DNA of 64,000 nucleotides from Sphaerotilus microaerophilus (GTDB taxonomy: Bacteria > Pseudomonadota > Gammaproteobacteria > Burkholderiales > Burkholderiaceae_C): positions 4,898,001 through 4,962,000 of the forward strand of contig NZ_AP025730.1 in the NCBI RefSeq assembly GCF_023734135.1, read 5' to 3'. Shown here piece after piece: positions 1-7,780 of the stretch. The first letter of the stretch is position 1. The number at the start of each line of letters is the position of its first letter. The notes under the pieces are model-generated. The model was not told where the DNA came from and did not search any database. It saw only the letters and a list, made by a program, of their open reading frames with translations. Position numbers and translations under genes: made by a program.

Positions 1-1
1 C

Positions 2-472
2 ATCGACCTTGACCGCGCAGTAGTCGTCTTGAACGTAACGAAGAACCGATACGCGCACCGCATCCCAATCCCCGGCTTCATACTTCAAATCATGAGAGAG
101 CGAAGATTGTTGGTTGGCGACTCGCCATTCGTGTTTCCGCGGGTGTCACGGTCAAAGCTGGCAAGGGCGACGCACTACAACGACCCGCGGTCGTTTCTCG
201 AGCAGGTGAAGACTGGCATTAAAGTCAACTTTGCCATTCACGACCTGAGACGGACCTTCGGCAACGTGGTGACGGAGATGGGTTTGCCCGACCGCCTTGC
301 AAAACAACTTCTCAACCACAAGAGCGGGGGGGTGGTGGGCAAGTACGCGGACCAGTCTCTGGAGCAGCTTCGACCAGTCATGGAGGATGTTGAGGACGAA
401 ATGCTTGCTTATGCAACAAACAGTCCGAAGCCTGCACGGCAGAGGCATTTCAAAACAAGGACTTACGCCTGA
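2..472 (+). CDS. Tyrosine recombinase (phage/ICE-type integrase), C-terminal part, cut by the window edge
   Basis: The frame is open to the left edge, so the true start lies outside the window; only about 156 C-terminal residues are visible. The visible part carries the catalytic half of a tyrosine recombinase: a TKN-x-x-x-H-R-I-P strand near the start, then HDLRRTF (the conserved H-x-x-R box), then LLNHKSG and a YA pair where the H/W and the nucleophilic Tyr of the family are expected (Y in VGKYADQ). Such enzymes integrate and excise genomic islands by site-specific strand exchange at att sites. The stop overlaps the next gene by one base (TGATG), so the AlpA-like gene is translationally coupled to it. 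Its position at the edge of a mobile region fits an island integrase. The family is clear; the specificity cannot be told. Confidence 0.9.
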   Translation: MDLDRAVVVLNVTKNRYAHRIPIPGFILQIMRERRLLVGDSPFVFPRVSRSKLARATHYNDPRSFLEQVKTGIKVNFAIHDLRRTFGNVVTEMGLPDRLAKQLLNHKSGGVVGKYADQSLEQLRPVMEDVEDEMLAYATNSPKPARQRHFKTRTYA

Positions 473-1122
473 TGCGCGCTCACGCTCCAACATCGCAGTT
501 TCGCGACGCTAATCTGGACCGGCTGCTCGGCGACGAATATCTATTGAATGTCGACCAAGCCGCGCTCTACCTTTCGGTATCTTCGTCGACTTTGAACCAC
601 TGGCGCTCGGATGGGAAAGGTCCTAGATTTGTGAAGCTGTGCGGGTCGACCAAGGGCGCCATTAGGTACAGGCTAGCCGACCTGCGGTCATACGTCGAAC
701 AGAATACTTTCTCAAGTGTTGCGGAGGCAGGTTTGTTTAACGCGATGTCTCGTGTCAGCCACTATTGGTACGACTGGCAGGTCGTGCATCCATTTGTGGC
801 AAAAGGGCCGCATTTCCTGGTTGATTCCGCGCTCGCTGACCGGGATGCATATGTTGCTGTGCTCACCGACCCATGTGCGCGCGTTCGCTGGATTCGGCCC
901 TGGGTTGCGCTGAGACATCCTTGGCTCAAGCCGCAACGCAGGCTAGAGTTGTTGGGCCTGTTTTTGGCCTCCAGTTATGGTCAGGGAGCTGAGGTCGCAA
1001 TCGACCTAGAATACAAACGCAACTTGGCGGCAGTTCCTGAGCAGTACTGGTGTGGCCATCCGGACTTGACTTTGGCTAGGGTGGACGAAACCAAAGGCGA
1101 AGGGCAATACTCGTTTGAATAG
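472..1122 (+). CDS. AlpA/excisionase-like helix-turn-helix protein with unknown C-terminal domain
   Basis: This 216-residue protein starts at an ATG overlapping the integrase stop. Residues about 20 to 75 look like an AlpA/MerR-type winged helix: LNVDQAALYLSVSSSTLNHWR, then a gap, then a GPRF-like turn and a basic RYRLADLRSYVEQ segment, which is the pattern of HTH_17 excisionase-type proteins. The remaining roughly 140 residues are aromatic-rich and I do not recognise them. Coupling to the integrase suggests a role as a recombination directionality factor or regulator of the integrase, but excisionases are usually much shorter, so the extra domain is unusual. Base composition is lower in GC than the core genes at the right end, as expected for acquired DNA. 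Confidence 0.6.
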   Translation: MRAHAPTSQFRDANLDRLLGDEYLLNVDQAALYLSVSSSTLNHWRSDGKGPRFVKLCGSTKGAIRYRLADLRSYVEQNTFSSVAEAGLFNAMSRVSHYWYDWQVVHPFVAKGPHFLVDSALADRDAYVAVLTDPCARVRWIRPWVALRHPWLKPQRRLELLGLFLASSYGQGAEVAIDLEYKRNLAAVPEQYWCGHPDLTLARVDETKGEGQYSFE

Positions 1123-1285
1123 AAAAGCGAGCGGAGGTTTTTCTAGTACTCGAGCGGGAGACTTGCAAGACGCCGCAGGCGAAGTCTGGTCGGCTGTGGG
1201 GCCCGGCGATACCATGATGGAGGCTCGGCGGCTTTGTGGGTGTATTGAAATGGAAGTATCGTGCGCCCTGGGGGCTTGCCATATA

Positions 1286-2212
1286 TCAGCCGCGAGATAG
1301 CGGGCGTCCGGCGAAATTTGCCAAATATCTTATCCGGTTAAGTGCAGTTGCGGCAATTTTGGCATCTGAGGGGGCTCTCAGGATGCCGTGACGGCGATAT
1401 CCGCCTATGGTTACTGGGTGATTGCCCGAAATTTTTGCAATCTCCGTGTTTGTTTTGCCCCCGTCCGTGAGAAGATTAATCGTTTCCTCTGAAACTGTGC
1501 GCCGCTTATCGTGACGGAAGTCAAACTCTCTCGGATTTGCTTGCTTTCCCGCGTACACCAGATGAAACGGATTTATGCATCGCGTGTTGCTGCACGAATG
1601 CTTGACGACGTCATACTTATCGAGCGGCCCCAAGAACAATTTATAAATTAGGCGGTGTGCACCGGAAACCTCACCACAGACATCGGTGTTCTCAAGCTGG
1701 ACGTAGTTGTCCACCGTAGGGGGCAGCCAAGGAGAAATGGTGCATTCGTGCGGCGAAAAGCCTGCGAACTCCCCTAGCCGGGACACTTCTTCGCTGAGCG
1801 GAAGGTGTGTTGGTTGATAAACACCGTCAGTAATATTCGCCAGCGATGACTGTTCTGCGTGCAATTTCTGGCGAGCTGCGCTGTGATGCCTTTCATCGCG
1901 AAGATTTTCTGCCGTCCCGCCAATGTAGAGGTGAAACGGATTGCAGCACGCATGAATCCCACAGCGATGCAGTACGCTATCTCCGGCTGATAGTGTTCCT
2001 ATCAGCAGTCGCGCTACCAGTCGATGGCCATTCTGGGTGTACGACCCAATGGACTTTTTCACCGATAGTGAGGTGTAGCCGTTTGGGGCGCGATTTAGCC
2101 ATATCGGGATGAAGCACGCCGATTTGCTGAAGCCAAGGAAATTGGGCCTTCCGCAGCTGAATTTGGCATAGGCTCCACTTTCTGCGTCATTGGTCCGATT
2201 GTCGATTGGCAT
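1286..2212 (-). CDS. Protein with two HNH-type zinc motifs (HNH endonuclease-like)
   Basis: The 308-residue product contains the same treble-clef signature twice: HRCGIHACCNPFHLYIGG near residue 82 and HSCSNTRCINPFHLVYAG near residue 207. The H-x-C-x4-C-x-NP-x-HL pattern is that of HNH_3-type endonucleases found in mobile genes and phages. A C-terminal segment (TINLLTDGGKTNTEIAKISGNHPVTI) looks like a resolvase-type helix-turn-helix that could bind DNA. The gene stands alone, convergent with the AlpA-like gene. It may be a homing-type nuclease or a stand-alone restriction protein. Two complete motifs in one chain suggest an internal duplication. The nuclease assignment rests on the motif only. 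Confidence 0.6.
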   Translation of the reverse strand: MPIDNRTNDAESGAYAKFSCGRPNFLGFSKSACFIPIWLNRAPNGYTSLSVKKSIGSYTQNGHRLVARLLIGTLSAGDSVLHRCGIHACCNPFHLYIGGTAENLRDERHHSAARQKLHAEQSSLANITDGVYQPTHLPLSEEVSRLGEFAGFSPHECTISPWLPPTVDNYVQLENTDVCGEVSGAHRLIYKLFLGPLDKYDVVKHSCSNTRCINPFHLVYAGKQANPREFDFRHDKRRTVSEETINLLTDGGKTNTEIAKISGNHPVTIGGYRRHGILRAPSDAKIAATALNRIRYLANFAGRPLSRG

Positions 2213-2765
2213 TATGAGTGCTCCAAATTATTTGTCCGGCGCATGAGCGTGAGGTTGTTTAGTTCGGCCGTGGGCGGTGGTATATTATAATGTATTAATG
2301 ACTCAAACGGTTGGCTATTGCCGCAAGGGTGCTGGTTCGGTTCTATGGATTTGTCGCTTCCTGCCAGTCGCTAGGGCTCGGCAGCAGAATTTCGAAGGAT
2401 GGCTCAAAAAGTCGGAGACGGGCCCGGATGGGTTTACGGCTGGAATTGATGCTGCTGAGTTTGTCTTTCGCGGTGCAAGCTGTGCTTTGGTCGACGAGTT
2501 GGCGCTTTTGGTCCTTGTCGCACACAGGCGTGCGGCCTTAGCCAGTTCTATGCTGTCCCCGCATTCTCTTGTTTTATGGCGCCCCGCACGAGCGGGTGCT
2601 GAATGCATCGGGGGGGTGTGAGTTGGTCCCGAGGTTGAGACAGTTGCGTACGATTTATACAGGTCATACCGTTTGTACGATTTGTACCGTTATGACGATT
2701 GGTATGGGTTGGATGGATGTAAAGAGTTTCGGCGCAAGAGCAGCGGTCTGATGCCTGAGGCTCAA
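2213..2765. other. 553-bp intergenic stretch between the HNH gene and the partition operon
   Basis: Short reading frames here lack a ribosome site and any family signature, so I call no gene. A consensus-like -10 box (TATAAT, 2286-2291) lies in an AT-rich patch but has no good -35. The notable content is the repeat cluster at 2648-2706, listed separately. Confidence 0.5.
2648..2706. repeat. GTAC-centred repeat cluster downstream of the partition genes (candidate centromere/operator)
   Basis: Several near-identical units follow each other: CGTACGATTTATAC, CATACCGTTTGTAC, GTACGATTTGTAC (2675-2687), then ACCGTTATGACGATTGGTATG. CATACC at 2665-2670 and GGTATG at 2701-2706 form outer inverted arms. 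The same words occur upstream of parA (3912-3951) and again at 44.2 kb. Flanking a parA/RHH pair on both sides is the layout expected for parC-type partition sites or operators bound by the small RHH protein. The binding role is inferred. Confidence 0.55.
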
Positions 2766-3191
2766 TCACTTCCGCCCAGGCTTCACTCGCTCAAGTCGGT
2801 CGAGCACTTCTACAAGTTGAGTTGCGCTAAGGTCGACCAGCGCGAGCAGCCCGGCACGCACGACCTCGCTCTTGCTGGTGTTCCGGCCCTCTCTTGCCGC
2901 ACGAGTTCTCAGTGTCTCAATGAGCCCGTGGTCACCTGGAGGCATCGAGAACGTGTCTCGAATCACTGACGCCTCGCCCTTGGTTGCGCCTGCCACCGGC
3001 GGAGGCGTGGCTTCGTGTGGCACCGCTACATCTGCTGTCACATCCGGCGGAACGGCGCCTTCGCCGGGGCCGCCCGCATCGCGCTTCATGCCCAGGAGCA
3101 CCGAGTCTGCTCTGGAGAATCGGTCGTCGATGATGTCCCGCTGCGCCGTCGCGGTCTTGCGCAGCGCCTTAGAAAAGTCCCTCTTGGCCAT
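2766..3191 (-). CDS. Small ribbon-helix-helix-type partition partner (ParB-like) of ParA
   Basis: This product of about 141 residues is encoded directly after parA; its ATG overlaps the parA stop by one base (TGATG), so the two are coupled. The N-terminal part is basic (MAKRDFSKALRKTATAQRD), the middle is Pro/Ala-rich, and the last 55 residues (LIETLRTRAAREGRNTSKSEVVRAGLLALVDLS) fit a ribbon-helix-helix DNA-binding fold. Small partition partners of this kind bind centromere repeats, stimulate the ParA ATPase and repress the operon. There is no ParB/Spo0J HTH or CTPase domain, so this belongs with the type Ib-like class by size and fold. Repeats on both sides of the operon are its likely binding sites. 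Confidence 0.65.
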   Translation of the reverse strand: MAKRDFSKALRKTATAQRDIIDDRFSRADSVLLGMKRDAGGPGEGAVPPDVTADVAVPHEATPPPVAGATKGEASVIRDTFSMPPGDHGLIETLRTRAAREGRNTSKSEVVRAGLLALVDLSATQLVEVLDRLERVKPGRK

Positions 3192-3850
3192 CAATCCGCC
3201 CCGAGTCGGAAAAGAAGTTCGGTTACCACCGCTTCGACCTCTGCAGCAGCGGCCCTGTGGGCAGCGCCCATCTTGGATGGAACACTGCCTCGGATGGTGG
3301 CCTCCTGAAAACTTGTGCGGTTTCCCAGCTTTCCGTCGAGGAACTCAACGTCGTTCTCTCTCATCACATCCAATACCTGTTTTCCCAGGTTCGTCGATGT
3401 GACGCGGTTTGGCACGCCGAAGGCCCGCAGGCCAGGGTTGACCATGCGGGCTTTCTCGACAAGCTCGATGGCGCCGACCGTTGCCCAGAGGTCAGCCGGT
3501 GTTGGTTGCAGCGGGATGAGGCATACATCGGACACAAGAAGGGCGCTCTGGGACGCCTGCTCTTCGACGGAAGGCGGGCAGTCGATGACGACGTAGTCGT
3601 AGTCATTCACCAGCGGTTTGACCAGTTGATGCAGTCGGCCCTTCGCGTTGGCAAGCCCGATGACGGTCGCTGGGAACGGTGCAGTCTCTGCTGCGGCGCC
3701 GGCCCACTGTGTGGCGGTTCCCTGTGAGTCGGCATCAACGACCAGGACTCTGTTGCCGCGCCCGGCTAGCGCGCCCGCAAGAGTCATCGCGAGCGTCGTT
3801 TTGCCGGACCCGCCTTTTTGATTCGCAACGGTAATGATTCGTGCCGTCAT
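3191..3850 (-). CDS. parA: ParA-family partition ATPase
   Basis: I start the gene at the ATG (3848-3850) that gives MTARIITVANQKGGSGKTT, because the deviant Walker A motif KGGSGKT is then about 10 residues from the N terminus, as in short type Ib ParA proteins; the upstream in-frame stretch is low-quality sequence. Further motifs are VLVVDADSQGTATQWAG (Walker A' region) and YVVIDCPPSV (Walker B). The protein of about 219 residues is expected to form ATP-dependent dimers on the nucleoid and move plasmid or element copies together with the downstream RHH protein. The operon is preceded by GTAC-type repeats that are probable autoregulatory sites. A stable partition locus beside a repC gene marks plasmid ancestry. 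Confidence 0.9.
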   Translation of the reverse strand: MTARIITVANQKGGSGKTTLAMTLAGALAGRGNRVLVVDADSQGTATQWAGAAAETAPFPATVIGLANAKGRLHQLVKPLVNDYDYVVIDCPPSVEEQASQSALLVSDVCLIPLQPTPADLWATVGAIELVEKARMVNPGLRAFGVPNRVTSTNLGKQVLDVMRENDVEFLDGKLGNRTSFQEATIRGSVPSKMGAAHRAAAAEVEAVVTELLFRLGAD

Positions 3851-3911
3851 GTTGTCATGCTCAGTTCTGGCTCGAGCCCATTCAAAGCGGCCTGATGTGG
3901 TTGCATCGTCG

Positions 3912-3955
3912 ATACCATTTGTACGGTATGAAAGGATTGTATGGGTTGTACTATT
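3912..3955. promoter_or_regulatory. GTAC-type repeats upstream of parA (candidate operator)
   Basis: ATACC (3912-3916) and GGTAT (3925-3929) are inverted arms around ATTTGTAC, followed by GGATTGTATGGGTTGTAC (3934-3951). The ATTTGTAC core matches the cluster downstream of the operon at 2648-2706. The site sits 60 to 105 bp before the parA start, suiting autoregulation. Confidence 0.5.
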
Positions 3956-4077
3956 TGCGCGTGAATATTGCGAGCGCACTAGTATCTGTTTGGGTGCCGA
4001 AAGGCATCGGTGTGAGGAATATTAACGAAACCAATGTCAAGACAATTGGGTTGATGGACTCGCCAGCTTTAATGTGG

Positions 4078-5476
4078 AAGACACCCAAGCGCGGACGTGT
4101 GGCTGCCTGACCTGAGGCTGGTCGGGGCCGCAAGGTCAGCAGGCAAGCGAGTCTCAGGTGGCGGTGGGGGTGGCGATGAAGCCGTGCTTGCGCAGCATTT
4201 TGAGCCAGCGCGGGGCGTTGCGCTGGACGTTCAGGGCCTCGTAGTCGACCTCCTTGTCTTGGTAGTGGGTGCCGTTGGCCAACATGGCGTAGACGGTACG
4301 CAGCATCTTGTGGGCCAGCGCCACGATGGACTTCTTGTGTCCCTTGCGAATGGCCAGCGCGTCGAACTTGGCCTTGAGCGCGCAGCGGGTACGCGCTGCA
4401 GCCTGGGCGAACTCGCACAGCAGCCTTCTGACCCAGGCGTTGCCCTTGCGGATGCGCCCGGTCTTGCGCTTGCCCGCGCTCTCGTTGTTGCCCGGGCAGA
4501 TGCCCACCCAGCTGGCCAGCCGCTCGGCACTGCCGAAGACGCCCATGTCCGCGCCGATCTCCACCAGCAGCATCGCCGCGCCCTGGATGTCGATACCCGG
4601 CAAGGTCTGCAGCAGCTTGAGCTGCGGCTGCCAGGCGCGCAGTCCGTCCAGCAGGTATTGGTCCATGCGGGCGATGCGGGTCTCGATGTGCTCGATGTGC
4701 TGCATGATCTCCTGGGCCACGAAGCGGTGCGCGGCGCTGAACTGCTCGGTGCTCAGGGCCTCGAACAACTCGTCCCGGCTGGCCCGAAGGCGCCCCTTTT
4801 GATCCAGCACCTCGTACATGGCTTGGCCCGCAATGAGCGCCTTGACCATGGCGCGTGCACTGGCACCGTGGATGTCGCTGACCACCACGTTGATGCGCAT
4901 GCCCGCATCTACCAGCACCTTGTGCAGCCGGTTCTTCTCGGCGCTGCACATGCCCACGAGCTTCTGCCGCTGACGCGCCACCAGACGAAGCTGGCGCAAG
5001 TCCACCGGTGGAATGAACGAGGCGCGCAACAGGCCCGCACGCGCCAGCGTGGCCAGCCACTGCGCATCGGCCATGTCGGTCTTGCGCCCGGGCACAGCTT
5101 TGACATGGCGCGCGTTGACCACCCACGCGATGATGCCCACCGCCTCCAGCGCCGCAAACGGGCTCTTCCAGTACACCCCCGTGCTCTCCATCACCACCAC
5201 CTCGGGCCGAATCTCCAGCGACCATTGCGCCAAGGCACGGCGGTCGCGTCTGAAGGCTCCGAAGTCGCGCTTGGTGACCTCCACTCGGCCATCGTCATGC
5301 TCGACCACCGCACAGGCGGTGATCTTGGCCTGGTGTACGTCCAGCGCGATCACGCGTTTGTGCATCGGGGTCAGATCCATTGCCGGGCTCCTGCAGCTTG
5401 AACAACAATCACAAGCGTGCGGGCCCGCGCAGGTGCCGCCGACCAACGGCCTGCCGGGACAAAGCCTGGCGGCTCT
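4078..5476 (-). mobile_element. IS110-family insertion sequence (approximate ends)
   Basis: The element holds one DEDD transposase gene. An 11-bp direct repeat, CTTTAATGTGG, lies at 4067-4077 and again at 5477-5487, giving candidate ends and an element of about 1.4 kb. Members of this family usually lack clear terminal inverted repeats and true target duplications, so the repeat may be shared target/donor sequence. It separates the parA promoter from the unknown gene at 5649. The exact ends are uncertain. Confidence 0.6.
4154..5380 (-). CDS. IS110-family DEDD transposase
   Basis: The ATG at 5378-5380 gives MDLTPMHKRVIALDVHQAKI, with the first catalytic Asp in the LDVH strand, as usual near the N terminus of this family. 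ESTGVYWKS carries the Glu of the RuvC-like DEDD site, and KTDMADAQWLA the following Asp pair. The C-terminal half has the transposase_20 signature LLQTLPGIDIQGAAMLLVEI and then ASWVGICPGNNESAGKRKTG, where the catalytic Ser region of the family lies. At about 408 residues it has normal length and no frameshift. Related elements (IS621) insert with the help of a bridge RNA transcribed from a non-coding end; candidate non-coding ends here are 5381-5476 and 4078-4153. An intact frame suggests recent arrival. Confidence 0.92.
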   Translation of the reverse strand: MDLTPMHKRVIALDVHQAKITACAVVEHDDGRVEVTKRDFGAFRRDRRALAQWSLEIRPEVVVMESTGVYWKSPFAALEAVGIIAWVVNARHVKAVPGRKTDMADAQWLATLARAGLLRASFIPPVDLRQLRLVARQRQKLVGMCSAEKNRLHKVLVDAGMRINVVVSDIHGASARAMVKALIAGQAMYEVLDQKGRLRASRDELFEALSTEQFSAAHRFVAQEIMQHIEHIETRIARMDQYLLDGLRAWQPQLKLLQTLPGIDIQGAAMLLVEIGADMGVFGSAERLASWVGICPGNNESAGKRKTGRIRKGNAWVRRLLCEFAQAAARTRCALKAKFDALAIRKGHKKSIVALAHKMLRTVYAMLANGTHYQDKEVDYEALNVQRNAPRWLKMLRKHGFIATPTAT

Positions 5477-5648
5477 CTTTAATGTGGGCTGTCGGGCGCC
5501 CGGGCTCCGCAAGGAACTCAGCAGCGCCCGCAGGCAATCCTGGGTACGAGTGGTCGGCAGCGGGTCAAGTTAGCGATCGCGGTCGAGTGCCATCAAAATA
5601 TTGACCGACCTCTACCCGCTCAGGCCCGCACACCCTCAGTGTCTTCCA

Positions 5649-6092
5649 TCATCCAGGGTGACCCGCCCGGGCCATGACAGTTAGCGGCTTCTTCGCCTTG
5701 CCAGTGATGGTCTGGATAACCTGGCCTAAGCCGGTAGAAATCTTGGCCAGCTTGACCACGGTTGCCTTTGGTGCGTCAATAACTGTGACGCCTCGGCCAC
5801 AGCGGCGGATGATGAAGTAGTTTTTTATGGGAGAGGAGCCATATTTGGTTCGCTCCGTCTCACGTTGCTGTACCAGGATGCACGATTCAGCTACATCGTA
5901 GTAGTCATAGTTCAGGCAGCGACCTAGGTACCCATGGCGCTTGTGAAGTGCCATGTCATGGTACGGTGCCGCCAGCTTCTTGGCTGCGATGGCTTTGCTC
6001 AAAAGCTCTTGGGCAAGTGTTCGCAACTCCGTGGGCATATCCTTCAGAGCGCCATATTCGTTGCGACGGGCGGGGGTGTCGGCGACTTGCAT
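5649..6092 (-). CDS. Unknown protein, paralogue of the gene at 9603-10013
   Basis: I prefer the ATG at 6090-6092 because AGGA stands about 8 bases upstream and the resulting 147-residue length matches the paralogue. The core from PTELRTLAQELLSKAIAAKKLAA to FIIRRCGRGVTVIDAPKATVVKLAKI aligns by eye with EESHAFAHELLRRAVALGKLRAS to HLITRTRLGARVIAVPRSVVVLNAK in the other gene. Both have a basic, Tyr/Arg-rich middle and a short basic C-terminal tail. There are no transmembrane segments, signal peptide or recognisable catalytic motif. I do not know the family. Both copies are on the minus strand in the plasmid-like part, so the family may belong to the replicon's cargo or maintenance functions. Confidence 0.6.
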   Translation of the reverse strand: MQVADTPARRNEYGALKDMPTELRTLAQELLSKAIAAKKLAAPYHDMALHKRHGYLGRCLNYDYYDVAESCILVQQRETERTKYGSSPIKNYFIIRRCGRGVTVIDAPKATVVKLAKISTGLGQVIQTITGKAKKPLTVMARAGHPG

Positions 6093-6712
6093 TTTGGTTC
6101 CTGTTGGCTGTTCGAATGCGACGTGCATTCCCAGACGTATAGGCAACCAGATGCAGGATGAGCCTGAGTCGGACAGGTTTGAGAAGAAGATTCGGCCTCT
6201 GAATATGAGAATCACCGCCAAATACAAGGTGCTTTTCCGCGCAAAATTTCTTTGCGCGGCAGGCTGGTCTGCCGATGTGAGTCGACCTCCATGTACGCGG
6301 GCGTGAATTGGGCGCCTGGTCGTCTGCCCGGGCTCCAGACAATCCTGGTGTCTTTGCGTTCCGCAGGCGCCCCGCGCCGCACACATGTGCTCACCGTGAA
6401 GGGCGGCGGCTGGCGAGGGCCGGCCACAGACGGTGTCTTTGCGTCGCCAGGATGGGAGACATGCGGGCTGCAGGCGGTGTCTTTATCGGACCGACTGCGC
6501 CTCAGAGTCCCGAAGAGTGTGCGGGGCGGTGGGTTTCAGCTCAACTTCGACCGTCGGCCAGGCGTTCTCGCCGACGGCGCAGGCCCACTGCCTTACCGGA
6601 CAATCTCGGTGACTTTGCTGTTCGTGGTGCCCTTGAGGGAGCGCTCAGCGGCCGTTGCACAGTGACATGTGCGAGCGAGATGCCCTATGTCTTTGGCTAC
6701 TTCGCAAGAGCC
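6093..6712. repeat. 620-bp non-coding stretch with three short direct repeats
   Basis: No frame here has coding character. The word GGTGTCTTTGCGT occurs at 6347-6359 and 6432-6444, and a related GGTGTCTTTATCG at 6476-6488. The repeats are not evenly spaced (85 and 44 bp). I cannot assign a function. Confidence 0.4.
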
Positions 6713-6988
6713 TCAGAAGGCGCGGTAACGCGCCAGCGGCAGTCCCCCCCTGGACACGATCTCATCCGAGCTCACCAGGGCCCTTTGGTTCTCGGCCAAC
6801 CAACGCTCACCTTCGCTGCTAGTCGGCCCGACACCGGCGGTACTCGCAACCACATCTGTTGACAACACGTCCAGAGCCGCCGCGCGCGCAGAACCGTTCG
6901 GCTGTTGCGCGTTGACGCTTTCGGCTGCTGGGCGAGTCGGGTTGTCGGGGCGGGGCAGAGCGTTTGGCAAGGTGCGGGCCTCGGTCAT
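6713..6988 (-). CDS. Possible orphan CcdA-like antitoxin
   Basis: The last 30 residues of this 91-residue frame (ERWLAENQRALVSSDEI, then a Gly-Gly and LPLARYRAF) match the C-terminal toxin-binding tail typical of CcdA-family antitoxins (WLxENxxAIxxxNxxVxxxGLPLxxYRxF, from memory). The N-terminal 60 residues are Pro/Ala/Ser-rich and do not resemble the ribbon-helix-helix DNA-binding part expected of CcdA. No CcdB-like toxin frame follows on the same strand. It may therefore be a decayed antitoxin that kept its tail, or an unrelated frame. The tail match is the only evidence. Confidence 0.4.
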   Translation of the reverse strand: MTEARTLPNALPRPDNPTRPAAESVNAQQPNGSARAAALDVLSTDVVASTAGVGPTSSEGERWLAENQRALVSSDEIVSRGGLPLARYRAF

Positions 6989-7780
6989 TTCGAAGCCAGC
7001 ATAGCGCCTCTATCAGCGACGAACACGGGCGACCGGGTGAGCGCGTGGCCGCTTGTCTTCCGCTTTGGGTGCCTTCGCCTCGAGGTGGCTGCATGTCTCC
7101 CCCGTGACTTTCTGCGCAAAGTTCGCGTGACGTTGGCATGGCGAACACGGCTATATTGAAGGTCTGCATCTGACTAGTGCCACGGCGCTAGCTCCTCCCC
7201 CAGCCCAAACCGCTTTTCGCGGTAGCGGCTATGACTTAGCTCTCCGGTGACTTGCTCACTGGCGGCTTGGACAACTCTGTCCGACTCCCCTTCGTGTTCC
7301 GAGCTTCTGCTCGACCGTTCTTTAAAAATTTGCTCGCGACCAGCTGTCGGCAACCTCCGCGTCAACGGAGCCCGGCGGCTATGTCGCTACCGATTCGCCG
7401 GGAATGAGCGAAAAGGCCCCCGGCTGGCGGAGCACTGCGCAAACGTAGCGGCTTGCGCAACGCCATCTCGCGCTGCTCACGGCAGCAGCGATGGGCAAAC
7501 GCGACCAGCAGCCGTCTCACCGCGGCGGTGCTGCTCCTGCCAGCGGCCCCGAGCTGTGGCTGTGTGCGTTGCATCGGTGCGCACGCCTGGCGGTAGTCCA
7601 GCTACCCACCGGCCATCCTGCCGCCGACTGCCCACGACGGGCCGCCCCCGTCACTGACATCACAACACGGGTCTTGCTGCCGAGCGCGGCGGACCTGCAC
7701 TGGCTCTCGCCTCAGCGAGACACCGCCCCCATCAACGACCAGGTCGCGCAAACAAGCGCCGGTCCAAACAAGGAACTCTC
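6989..7780. other. 792-bp stretch without a convincing gene
   Basis: Frames on both strands are short, start without ribosome sites and show no family pattern. The last part (7700-7780) is the leader of the ATPase gene; AAGGAACTCTC lies just before its ATG. I see no clear hairpin terminator or repeat here. Confidence 0.4.

Noticed and set aside
2277..2621. Frame starting just after a TATAAT box
   Set aside because: The product is unlike any protein family, and no ribosome site precedes it.
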